Shown one piece after another: positions 11,389-25,100 of a DNA stretch of 64,000 bases. The translations under genes and the position numbers were made by a program. A model generated the notes under the pieces. That model had not been told where the DNA came from. It worked only from the letters and a program-made list of their open reading frames with translations, and did no database searches. The stretch's first letter is position 1; each line of letters begins with the position of its first letter. This DNA comes from Oscheius sp. JU75 (lineage: Eukaryota > Nematoda > Chromadorea > Rhabditida > Rhabditidae). Location: assembly GCA_037178855.1 (NCBI GenBank), contig JASJZC010000007.1:8680001-8744000 (forward strand), written 5' to 3'.

Positions 11389-12415
11389 GACGTTCTAATC
11401 ACAAGAACAGCAAAAGGAGAGGGTGATAGACAGGGAAACGGCTAGGTTTACAGCAAGGAACCGGTTTTGAACAGATCAAAAAGTAAAGCTCTTGCAAATT
11501 TCATGAAAAGTGGAGTGAACCTACTTTTTGAAAGCTGTTTGGCTCAGGAATCTCAATGCAAACGTAGTTCTAGACAGTACTCCGCCAGAAAGCAAGGACA
11601 TAAAACTAGAACGACCTGAAAAGTGTTGCTCCTTAGCACTGTTAATGAGAAGCGATCTTAAAATCACAAATGCAGAATCTGAGAAAGTTAAAAGTCAAGA
11701 TAAGAGTGAAACGTGGAAAATCGTGGAAAAAACTTTCAGATATCCATAGTTCCCGCTGTTTGGAATGCATAAAGGACTGCTTTGGTTCACAGTAGAGCGC
11801 ACTTGCGCATTTTGTCGAATATAGAACATCTCGATTTACAGGTTACATTGACGTAGAAGACAAAATGTTGCATTTCCATTAATTAGTCGAAGAATTATCG
11901 GATGTTAACGTCAGGTTTTCAACTTATGTGGTGCTCTATTTTCAGGGTCGGAGCTGGTTCAAGTTACAGTAGTGTTGCGCTCTGTTGATAAGTGCTCCAG
12001 TGCACAATCTTATAGCGTACGTTTTGGTGTGGAAGTTATCTATTCAGAGAAGCATTCTTCAAACCGATGAAGTTATGTAAATTTGAGTTCTTCAAGAAGA
12101 TTTCAAACAATTATCTCTATAACTGTCTCTTCGCCTATCCGTTTCTACATTTCATCATCTATCTGCTACACTCTTGACCGATACCTGCAAATTGTTCGCA
12201 TCTAACAATCTTAGTTTCCTATTGCAGGCTTTGAATTATGACTAACCTAACCGGATTAGCTGGTCTGGTACAGTTAGTCATGCAGTTACTTGTTATTTTG
12301 CTACACTTAAATCGAGAGTAAAGACACGCTAGGTAAGTTCTGTAAAAGGATAGCTCGAAAGGGTGGTACAAGCTCTTGTGCAACCGTCGAACTGTGAAAT
12401 TAGAAAGTAATCTGT
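11389..12415. other. Intergenic region between MIF and mannosidase genes
   Basis: A short open frame at 11528-11749 has no recognisable features or splice context. Nothing convincing is seen here. Confidence 0.45.
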
Positions 12416-12421
12416 TTTATT
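12416..12421 (-). terminator. Poly(A) signal of the mannosidase gene
   Basis: TTTATT on the plus strand (AATAAA on the minus strand), about 100 nt past the stop at 12520. Confidence 0.5.
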
Positions 12422-12519
12422 CTACTGAAACAAAGGCATTTTGATCACAGATTGTGTGTGTGCAAGTCGTCCAACCCGTAAATATTGCAATGGAAGTAGA
12501 AAGCCCGTGTATAAGTTGA

Positions 12520-15100
<2,581 letters not shown>

Positions 15101-16623
15101 TGCATCGGCCTAAAATGTGACCTCTTTAAATGAGCGATGGTATGAGAAAGACTACGGAGAGGCTTCGTCGTTGAGGGGAAGTATGATAGCTGTGTGCGGC
15201 TTCCACCCGTGTGACTATTCCCCTGACTGGAGTCTAAGAGATCGAGCTCAGAGCTTGGAGGCGGGCGGCGGAGCTGGTTAATAAATGAGCCTAGATAGAC
15301 GAGCAAAGGAGTTTTTTCAAGCGATTCGGAAGTGCGGATGCCGTCTTGATTTATGTCGAGACACCTGCTCGGGAGAGCTTTCCGACACTGAGACACAACA
15401 GCGAGGGGATGTCTCGTGGAAAATTGCTGCTATTGGAGACGAGCAGACACAAAGAATCAGCGGGAGGATGGCCACACGAACAGGTGCTTAAATGTGTGTG
15501 TGGATCCCGGAAAGTCTCATAAAACACATAATTCTTTGAGGTAATGGACGAGGGGAAAAAGACTGCTATGAAGGAGGTGCCGGAGGTCAAAGTGCATCGT
15601 CGGCTGAGGGATAATGAGAGCCGCTAGCCCGGACAACAGGTCACCGATGTCCGTAATCGTGCTGCGTAACGAGTGCGTAACAAGGTCCCAACCGAGATTT
15701 AAGCAAGGCCGCATTTGCATGAACAATTGGAGGAGAGAGTAAGTTTAATGGGCAGGGTGTGAGATTAGTGGTTGCAAACATACACATAAATCTTTCTCTC
15801 CCCTACTCGCTTATTAAAAAAGGGAAAACGGAAGACGCACGATTTGGCGGCTATAATTGCAACGGCGCCCGTAGGAAAAGGAGATAACACGCAGACACAC
15901 TGATCAAATAGAAACTGTAGTTTTTCCCGTTCGTATTTGTCTTTCGGACACTGGAACGTCAGCGTGCGCGTTTGAAAATGGGCTAAAAGAGAGGTATTGC
16001 CACAGCCTTTGATTCAATTACAAGTATGCGACGCGAAGGGGGTGACTGGACCCAATCACGAAAAGATTTCGGAAGGCTTCGCATTAAAAAGTAACGAGAT
16101 CCCAGTTCGAATAGCCCCGATTGCTCAATAGCAGCTCAAATTAACAACTTCGGGGGGAGGACTGGGAGTTCTGAGAAAATTGAGGCCAGACAGTCAAAAG
16201 ACCACACCCTCTCTTTCTCGATGAACTCACACATTGAAAACATGTGAAGGAGGAGGTAGAGGGGCGATAAAAACGACTGACGCCACGCGACAAGCGGATT
16301 AGGGAAAGTGTATAATAGCAAAAGAGATGTGGCAAAGAAGGCTCGGCTAAAGAGCCTGCACGGTTTTCACCGTGGCTCCCTGCTTCAGGCTCTCTCTCTT
16401 TCTCTCCACGTCTGATAACACGTCATGAATCGATTGCCAGCGCGGTAATCATGGAACGAGAGTATCATATCAGACTGGGGGCGCCCCAAAGTGCGCAGAA
16501 GACCAACAAAAGAGGGCCTCCATTCGACATTTGCCGCCCCGAGAATGCATGCATAAACAGAGGACGGCCCCGCCGGCCCATTCTGAGGTATTCTGTCATT
16601 TCTGTGATTCATTTCCGCGTCGG
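15101..16623. other. Intergenic region upstream of the mannosidase gene
   Basis: No coding exon recognised. Short frames at 15285-15590 and 16136-16335 lack homology or splice support. A CT run lies at about 16389-16405. Confidence 0.45.
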
Positions 16624-18632
16624 TCAATATTTAATGGACAGCGAGCCTTTATAACTTGGAGATGGTGATGGTCTTCCTAGAGAGTCTGTAGGCGCGTTCA
16701 TCTGGTTCTGAACATTTCCGTTGTCTATGCTAATTGGATGTTTACCGGCAGCATGAAGAGTCTTCACGTATTCAAGAACACCATGGAGCCCTTTCAGTCG
16801 AGCCCATCGCATTGGTCCTCCTTGTGCTGGCGGCCATCCAAAGCCGAGGACACTTAAAATTAGTCCGTGTTATTGTCTATTGTGTGCCAGATGTCCTGGG
16901 CTCAAGTAGACTCACAACATAATGTCGATCAAGGACTCGTCCGCGATTAGATTCTCCTCCAGACACAAAAATCCCTCGTTTACCATGGGACTTAGAATGA
17001 AATCCATGACATCCTGAAAATGTGAAACTCCAATCTTTCAATTACTAAAATTGAAAAATCTGTCAAAATGACCCAGTAGGAACATGTTGCTTTTTGGCAA
17101 AAGACGAGACTGGAACGGGATAAGTTAATAACAGATTGACAGAGACAGAATAAAATAGGAAAGAAAGGCAGAGAGATTGAGAGACAGAGCGGCAGAGCGA
17201 CTGAGAGACCGAAAACTTACAGAATCACAAAGAATGGTGGTGTTCCTGTTAGCCACCGCTGAAACTTTTTCGATCAACTGCTCCATTTCGGGATCATCTT
17301 CTTTTTTTCTTGTCACCGGATCATATTTATAGAATCCGCGTCCATTCTTCCGACCGAATCTCTTTTGCTCAATTAGTACCCTTTCAAGGGCATTCAATGA
17401 AATCCCATGTTCTCGCTTCAGCTGGCTCGTGATGTCAAGTCCTGGATCTCTTCTCAATACTAAAGTAATTGACGAACAAACCATTCATATCGTGCATTGT
17501 CAGCGGACCCATGAGAAATCCACGTGAACGAACAATAGCATCGACTTCTTTGGGCTTCAGGCCGTGTTCGTAAAGAAGTTTGTGAGCCTTGATAGATTGC
17601 AATAGGTGTTCAAACATTTGTACCTGATGGATATAAACAGCCAGGAGACGATTGAACACAAAACTGGGACAGTTTCCAACCAAAACTGGAAGCTTCTTCA
17701 TGGAATTGCAGGCTGCGAAGGCTGTGGCAACTGCCTGACCATTTGTAGACTTTCCGTGAACAATCTTAATATAGAAACTGCTTAATCAGGGTCGGACAAC
17801 TTTCTACCTCGACCATTTTGATGACATGAGGAGGGTTGAAGAAATGTATTTCTACCAATCGTTTCGGATTCTTCAGGCATGATGCCAATGTATCGATGTC
17901 GAGACTGGAAGTATTGGTTCCTACAATGGCTCCAGATGGAATGATCTGGTCCAGTTTGTGAAGAAGCTCTTTTTTGAGCTTCATGTTCTCGAAAACCGCC
18001 TCGATAATCTGAAAAAGTGTGACAATACTTTATAATGTGGACATACAAGGTCAACATCTTTCAGCGAGTTCAAATCTGTTGAATAGACAATGTTCGTGAT
18101 CAAGACTTCTTTCTTTTCGTCAAATCTACCAAGAGAAACTTCTCTCTTGACGGCAATCTCGACTTCTTTCTGACAGAACTTCAAGGCATCGGTATCTTGC
18201 TCGATAATAGTGGTGTTGTATCTAGCCAAGGCCAGAGCTATGGCAATTCCTCGACCCATAGTGCCTAGAAGCAATCGTACAGATCTTGTTGTCAGTCCTT
18301 CCAGTGTTTAAGGCACTATAGATCTCTAATTTTCCATGTATTTCTCTAGATGTCACTGTGACCCAGTTCACACTGTTAACTTGTTTCGAAAGCTTTGTAC
18401 CATGTTTAATTCTAGTCGCTCTCTAATCTCGGTAGGATCTCGGTAAAAATTCTTAAAGTTTTACCTCCTCCAATGACAGCTACATTCTTAATCCTGATAC
18501 TTTCCGAGTTTTCAAAGTTCTCCCCCAAAGGAAGACGCCACTGAATCGATAATAAAAATAAAAAGAATGATCTACCTGAGCTGCTTTAGCAACAGCTTGT
18601 GCTAAATAATCCTGAGCTGCTTGATTCACCAT
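16624..18632 (-). CDS. 3-hydroxyacyl-CoA dehydrogenase, stand-alone (no enoyl-CoA hydratase domain)
   Basis: Fatty-acid beta-oxidation enzyme that oxidises L-3-hydroxyacyl-CoA with NAD+. The start at 18632 (MVNQAAQDYLAQ) is followed after about 40 residues by the Rossmann motif GGGTMGRG, split by an intron. Later come NTSSLDIDTLA, the catalytic-His segment VEIHFFNPPHVIKMVEV, NCPSFVFNRLLAVYIHQV, GPLTMHDMNGL and two C-terminal helical domains ending with FGWPPAQGGPMRWARLKGL. This is the dehydrogenase half of peroxisomal multifunctional enzyme type 1. The N-terminal hydratase/isomerase half is absent, as in C. elegans ECH-8/ECH-9. The C terminus is SIKY, not a standard PTS1, so the compartment is uncertain. 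The 235-nt intron around 17485-17220 side holds a GA-rich tract. Confidence 0.9.
17135..17215 (-). repeat. GA-rich low-complexity tract in a dehydrogenase-gene intron
   Basis: Imperfect GAGA/GACAGAG repeat directly beside the splice junction of the exon ending near 17219. Similar tracts occur at 10568-10622 and in the MIF intron. Confidence 0.7.
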
Positions 18633-18926
18633 TTCCGAGGAGAAAAATCGATTAAAATGGAGTAAGCGGTCGAATGGCAGTGTGTGGCAATCAGTGGGGG
18701 AAGTTTTGTATCAAAGAATAGACTCTAGCATGGTGCCCCAATCGAAGAACAGGCGTTCTTTTGACAGGACCTCTAAAAAAAGCAATACTAAAGCAAACTT
18801 GTGTTTATTCGAATTACTTCTAATGCAAATCCCGATGCGACCCTTTTAGAAAATCCATGGCTATTTGGGTCAGAGTGCGTGCGAAAAGGTTTTGGGCGCA
18901 GGCTGTATGTGTCCCTGACCGGCTGG

Positions 18927-20575
18927 ATGGTGATGCGACTCTTCCTACTGGTCAGCGCTGTTTTCATTTGCACAGGTTGGGACTATCTTATCATAACTTC
19001 CATCTCTATATATCACTTTCAGCTGTGGCGGAACAGGAAACTGTCAGTGAATGCCTAAGAACATGCATTACGCCTCTTGCCAAGTTGGAAAGGAGTTTCC
19101 ATTACATTTTCAACAATTTTGAGAAGGTTTGGTCTTTCATTACGTCTCTGATAGCTTCCTCGCAGTCGAATAAGGATTCCAAGTCTGTAGGGGTTAGTGG
19201 ATTTCGGACACGCAAAGATAATATTCAGAATTAGAAAAACCGATTCCGAATGGATCGCTCACATGTTTGAAACACAGACGGTAGAGGTTGCTAGCAGAAG
19301 GAGATCAGTAAACACAAAATTCCGGCTGTGGGTCCAAAATATGGCGTCCGTACCATCTGGGCAGGACAAAGTACGAAATACAATAAGAGATGTAAGTACA
19401 AAATTCGGAATCACCGCCTAGGTGTGCGTTCTGACCCAAAGATTTGAAACCGAATATTTTTTTGTCTCACCCGCAACGTCTTGGTGAGTAGCCGTAGAAA
19501 GTCAAAAAAACCCTAAAAAGATGAAGTTCTTTATCAGCGCCCTCAATTGCCTATGTATACACTCTAACAGAGAATCAGCGACCAAAAACTGTTTTGTTTC
19601 CCCGTACCGTCTCGGTAGGTGTTCACGGTCAGGGAGATCTGAAAGCATCTAGATCGTTATCTGCGTCCTTTTTTTGCTAGGTAAACTCTTACACAAGGAT
19701 TAGCAAAAAAAAATGTTGGTCTCACCCGTTCAACCCTGGTGACGACACTAGCAAAAACCATCATATTTGGATTTGACATACCTATTTTGATCAAAAAGCA
19801 ACAAACCCGATACAATTTAAACCAGCTATTATATATATATATAATAGCTGGTTTAAATTGCGGACACCATGACAAACAGACGGACGTACACCATTGCGCT
19901 TTACTAGTAGTATAATACTACTTTTAAGGATATTATGAAGCATGAAAGAGATCACAAAATCCCATCAAGATAAAAACGAAATCACAAAAGCGACTTATCA
20001 GTAGTGAATAAGGCAGTTTTGATAATGAGTGAACTTTAATCTAGGCCTGCGACCTCCTCGAGACGGGAGCGTTTTGTTCAAGAAAGTGCAGTCAGGATGA
20101 TCAGCAGAAGTACCATCAGTACACAACTTTCTACCGTATTCATTGTGTCGACTACGAGGAGGACATCGAGCCTCATCTGGATTGCTTAAAGATTGCAGCT
20201 AAAGATGCTGCTTCGATCTGTCAGGACAGATGCAAGGCTGTGGGGAAAGTTGAGAAAAATGCCCAGAAAGAACAAAAGGACAAGGCCGCCTGCCAGTAAG
20301 ACAAAACGCAACTTTTGTAGCGCCCGTGTTCAGACAACTCGAATGCTCCACAGTTTGTTACTTCCAGGAGTTTGCTGAAGATTGCCCCGATGCCAAGGAT
20401 GCACTTTTGGTATGATTTTCAGCTATCAGTCGAATACCTAGTTTAGAAACTGAACATTGGACAAATCCACTCGATCGCCAACACTATCCACCCACTGACT
20501 TTTGAGAATATGGGAGAAGAGTGCAGAAATGTTCATGATACCACCTACATGAAGAAGGTCATGCTTACTGCCTAG
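18927..20575 (+). CDS. CPG4-like secreted cysteine protein
   Basis: Start at 18927 gives a signal peptide (MVMRLFLLVSAVFICT). Exon 2 (to about 19126) encodes SECLRTCITPLAKLERSF. After an intron of about 900 nt, exon 3 starts at 20045 (ACDLLETGAFCSRKC) and continues through HCVDYEEDIEPHLDCL and ASICQDRCKAV. A short intron then leads to ECSTVCYFQEFAEDCPDAK, and the last exon (IANTIHPLTFENMGEECRN) stops at 20575. Paired Cys spacing and the CLxxCxxPL start are like the domain of nematode chondroitin proteoglycan 4, an extracellular or eggshell-associated family. Ser-Gly attachment sites for chondroitin are not obvious, so it may not be a proteoglycan. Poly(A) signal at 20592. Confidence 0.75.
19127..20044 (+). 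other. Long intron of the CPG4-like gene, rich in repeats
   Basis: About 20 times longer than typical introns here. It holds three related small stem-loops (19466-19488, 19605-19617, 19722-19742) and a perfect 48-bp palindrome (19813-19860). Confidence 0.7.
19813..19860. repeat. Perfect 48-bp palindrome
   Basis: The left 24 bases (CAATTTAAACCAGCTATTAT plus ATAT) are the exact reverse complement of the right 24, with an alternating TA centre and no spacer. It can form a cruciform in DNA or a tight hairpin in the pre-mRNA. Confidence 0.97.
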
Positions 20576-20591
20576 AAAGTTCCCGTAGTTT

Positions 20592-20597
20592 AATAAA
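20592..20597 (+). terminator. Poly(A) signal AATAAA of the CPG4-like gene
   Basis: Canonical hexamer 17 nt past the stop codon. Confidence 0.7.
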
Positions 20598-22140
20598 GAT
20601 GCCATACTAATTTACGAATATCGCTAACAACTTCAGAAAAGAAAAGAACAGTTTCATCATACAGTATTCTGAGAACAAAGAGGGCTAATAGAAGACAGCA
20701 AAATGAGCTGTTTTCACCTCAATGATAATAAACTTACCCGTTTACGTATATTGGAATCCATAGAATTCTTCAGTCAACTTCTTCACTCTTTCTTCGGTCA
20801 TTGAGATCAGTTTGCTGTTGTGACTACAAACTTGGAAACTTTACGATCAAATAACGACCCTTCTGTAGTTTGTCAAAATACCGTGTGAACATTCTTCCGA
20901 TAGACAAAGAGCACGTGATCGACAGTTTTAAAGCTGAACCTGGTTAACTCTAGACAGAGTGATGTCGTTAGCTATGCGGCAAGTCACAGACAGCAGAATT
21001 TGGTCAGAGATTTATTAGTAGTTACAACCGTAACATCCTTTCCTTATCTCTTTACGGCCCTGCAAGCGAACGACGAATAGTTAGAATACGGTGAATCAGC
21101 TTCAGCGAGGCGTCACTTGTGATATCACTTCGGTGAACAAGCTACATCTTATCAAGACTATATAAGGTTCAGATTGCTTTCGAGGAAGGTCTGCTGTTTG
21201 TCCGAACTCAAATCTTATTCGATTACCAGTCAGTTTCTTCAAAACGACCATTTTGCTTATCGAAACTGGTGTAACCTAGCTTCTTCAAACAACATGATGA
21301 ATTCACGGGAAACCCATCTGAGTCTTTTCACATTTTGCATTGGACTGACTAAGAGACCAAGTTTGTTAACAGTAGTAAGGAAATTACTTAGATTACTTCC
21401 AGTCAGTTGATTTTTGTCTTTTTTTGTCAGATACTGGCAGAATTTGACCCAAATTTATAAGCTTAGATAGTCATTTCTGACGGACAGTCACTATTGCTAC
21501 TTACCAAAAAAGATTGTACAACTGATTCCTAGAGCAAAACTGGAAAAAGGTAAAAAAAAGAAGGCTCCACTGCTGTGCTATGAGTGCAAATCGAACAAAT
21601 ACAACTGTGCTCACTGAAGATGTTTCCTGAAAATCATCCTCTCTTCCCTCTCTATAGCAAAAGCGTGTCAGTGCGTTGCCAAGGATCGTTGAAACAGGGA
21701 GAAATCGCAAAACGCTCTGCTCCTCGAGCAGAAACCACAATAAGATTTTCTGTTTGAACTATTTGACTTAGGTGTGAATCAGTTTCTTTCTATGACGTTT
21801 CTTATCGCATCTTTACTGCGGAGCATTCTGTTTCAAATAATCCCTGAGTGAAGTCAGGCTCCTCGGTTGTCTTCTTTTACTGTTCCACCCATGTTTGACA
21901 GTTAACTTAGAACACTTTTAGGTTGAGCTAAAAAAGCCAAGACTTCCTAATTTCGCATTTTACCCATGCCTTTTTAAACATTCGGTTCGTTGTTTGCTCT
22001 CATCGATGGCATTGTTTGTCCTTTGCCTCTCAAGTTACCCCCAAATCCGCCAGCAAGTTCGATCCTTCGTATCCTTCTATCACATATTCTAGGAGCTTAT
22101 TATGAGTCTGGCCTACCCGCTCTGACCCCTATACCAACCC
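20598..22140. other. Intergenic region upstream of the ABCA gene, with a possible gene remnant
   Basis: On the minus strand at about 20742-20950 there are coding-like pieces (SKLISMTEERVKKLTEEF; KTVDHVLFVYRKNVHTVF) flanked by splice-like signals. I could not join them in frame into a gene with a start, so this may be a remnant or part of an unseen gene. A TTATCA site lies at about 21147. The rest shows no exon. Confidence 0.35.
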
Positions 22141-22148
22141 AATTTCAG
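22141..22148 (+). promoter_or_regulatory. Probable spliced-leader acceptor of the ABCA gene
   Basis: AATTTCAG abuts the ATG at 22149. Confidence 0.6.
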
Positions 22149-25100
22149 ATGGTTGCCTTCAGATGGCTGCAGCAGCTGAGGTTACTTCTCTGGAAGAACC
22201 TCCTTCAGCAATGGCGGTCTCCGTGGTTCACACTTTTTGAGTTTTGCGTTCCCTTCATACTTATTGGTCTCAGTTTCGGGTTGATGCTCGGGGTAAGTCT
22301 GCTTTTTTTTCTTGCTTAAATTGATCATTTTCAGTTACGATACAAGTTTGAAAAGTCGTATCCCATCAATGACTATCCGACATGGCCTGTCATGGGAAGC
22401 GGCTATGACATTATTATGCCAACCAATGCCAGTGATTTCACAGTACGCTAGAGCCATTTTCAACTGAAATTTGAGTCTAGACTTCTATGGCAGATCTCTC
22501 CGTGTTCTTGCTGGGAAAAGAACCAGACTGCCAATTCCTAAATCTCACTGTTACGGGTTCAAGTCTCATAATTGGTGTGGATCTAGTCTACGCTCCAATT
22601 ACCACGAATACTAACATACTTAGAGACACGCTTCTGGTAGTAACACAAAAAACTTGGATACAAACCTTTTACAGCGTCGCTATAATATTTTCATTGCCAG
22701 CAGCTTCTTCCAAAACGTCACAATCCCCGGAATCGTCAATCCGTCAATCCAAATCAAAAGTAATGTTACAGGTAAGCGATTCCGGCCAAATTCTCTGCTG
22801 TCTGTGACTTCTTGTCATAGTTAACGACCTATCACCATTTTATCACCTCTTTGTAAGCCTTATCGGCGCTGGGAAAATGTGAAAATGTGTTCCTTTTCAG
22901 GGTTCGCCAACGAGAATGAAATGGTGAATTATATGAAAACGTCTTTCGAGAGTCAATGTGGAAATCCGCTTCTGGCAGGAATTGTTTTTGGAGATGAGAT
23001 TGCAAATAATTTGCCTACAGCCCAGAACCTCTCCTACACAATCCGTCTATCAAACACTAATCGACGTCTTAAGGTAAATAGTTTGTTCTGAATAAGTACC
23101 CTTGATTCGGCATCATTGGAACGCAAGAAATTGAGCAAATTCTGTTTGACAAAGACCAACCTTCCGCCTGCTCTTTTTGCGCTCGGCAGCAAACAACATA
23201 AACTCAGGGATCGCCAGCCCTGACTCAGCGATTTTGAAAGAGGAAATGACATAAATCGCCTCTTTTTCAGAGTTTTGGTGACTCCTATGGACCATGGGAT
23301 GTGGGACAGAAATTCGCTGTGCAGTATGTCTCTGGACCAATCAACCCAGATAATACGGATGGAGGCTATCCTGGCTATTGGAAAGAAGGATTCATGACAG
23401 TACAGAAGGCGGTAGATGTGGCTATTAGTGACTTCTTGACCGGAAAAAACACATCTAGTGAGCAAACTGATGTCACGGTAAGGAAGTCTGAGTACCAAGG
23501 AACCGATTTGTCAAGATCGGTCGATTCCCTTTCCCGGCATACCAGAACAAGATCATCGAGATTGGAGCATTTTTCGTCCCGGTCATTGTTGTCTTTTCTT
23601 TCATGACTTCGGTCATCTACATCGTCCGAAGCATCGTCATGGAGAAGGAAAATCGACTGAAAGAGTATATGAGAGTCATGGGTCTGTCTCAATGGGTACA
23701 TTGGGTAGCTCACTTCATCATTAACTACACCAAGTTGTTCGTGACTGTCATCCTCTTGACCATCTTCATGTCTATCATTACGCCAAAGTAGGAAAAACTT
23801 TTATATCATAGAAACTGTTTCAGGTCGGACTGGTCTGTACTTTTCGTAGTCTTCATACTGTATGCCTTCAATACAGTTTACTTTGCATTCTTCATTTCAA
23901 CATTCATGCAGTCTGGTGAGCATTCTTTTTGTTGGCAACTCATTTCTTACTCCGTTTTGATCGTAGTTTTTCAGTTTTCTTTTGATCATGTCCTGTCAGT
24001 CTGTGCTATGAGCTTTTCAACTTTAATATCTTTTCGCGCTGCTATACTGTCTGTCTATAGTGATGTCTACCTGTCTTTTCGAGGTTGCCCATGTATTCTA
24101 TTAATCTATTTAAACAGCGTCACAATTCCACTGGCAGCGAGGTTCCTTTAATTAATATAACCACAGCATAATTTGGCTTGTTCTATAGGAGCTTTGCAAT
24201 CTTTTCTTGCGAGTTTTCATATAAAGTAACAACCAGAATCTGAAGCAAACTGAACTAAACCCTTAGTGCTTTAAAAGTCAAGAGAAATTTTAGGAACTGC
24301 CGGAACCCTCGTTGCTACCATGGGATGGGTTCTTCTCTATTTCTGGCAAGCACTGTTCATCAGTTTTGACACAAACAGCCCCTTCTCTTTCGGCGTCCAG
24401 CTGATCAATTGCATTAATCCTGACATTGCTCTCAACTACGCTATTGAATTGGCTGCTTCCTACGAAACTCAAGGTATTAGTTTCTTTGATTGATTTTATT
24501 CATTCTCTTTAGCTGACGGTATGCACTGGTCCGACTTCATGAAGGCAGCCTCTCCAGACCAGCAACTGACGATTGGACATACGATCCTGTTCCTTATTGG
24601 AACCGGGCTTGTGTTGATGTTCTTGACCTGGTATGTGGAAGGTAGGTACTTTTTTGATCTTACTCATAGCAATTTAGCTATTTATCCTGGTGGAGAAGGA
24701 GTCCCTCAAAAACCGTGGTTCTTTGTTCTGGTAGGTTGTCAAAGAATCTCGGAGCTTAACCAGATGTTTTTAGCCTTCATACTGGTTCCCCGGCAGTGCA
24801 GCCAAGAAGAAGACCCCTGCTGAGCAGGAACAAAAACTGATGCATGCCGAATGGGAAGACTATGCAAGACTTGAAGAAGATCCAACGAGCAAAAAGGTCA
24901 CCGTCAACGTTGTAGGACTTTCAAAAACGTACGGAACGTCGTTCTTCAAAAAATGTTTCGACTGCAAGTTTGGAAAGAAGGGAGAAAAGAGGGCTTTGGA
25001 CTGTCTGAATTTGAAACTGTACGAGGGACAGATCACTGCCCTTCTTGGACATAATGGAGCGGGAAAGAGTACAACTTTCAGCTTGTTAACAGGTAGTTGA

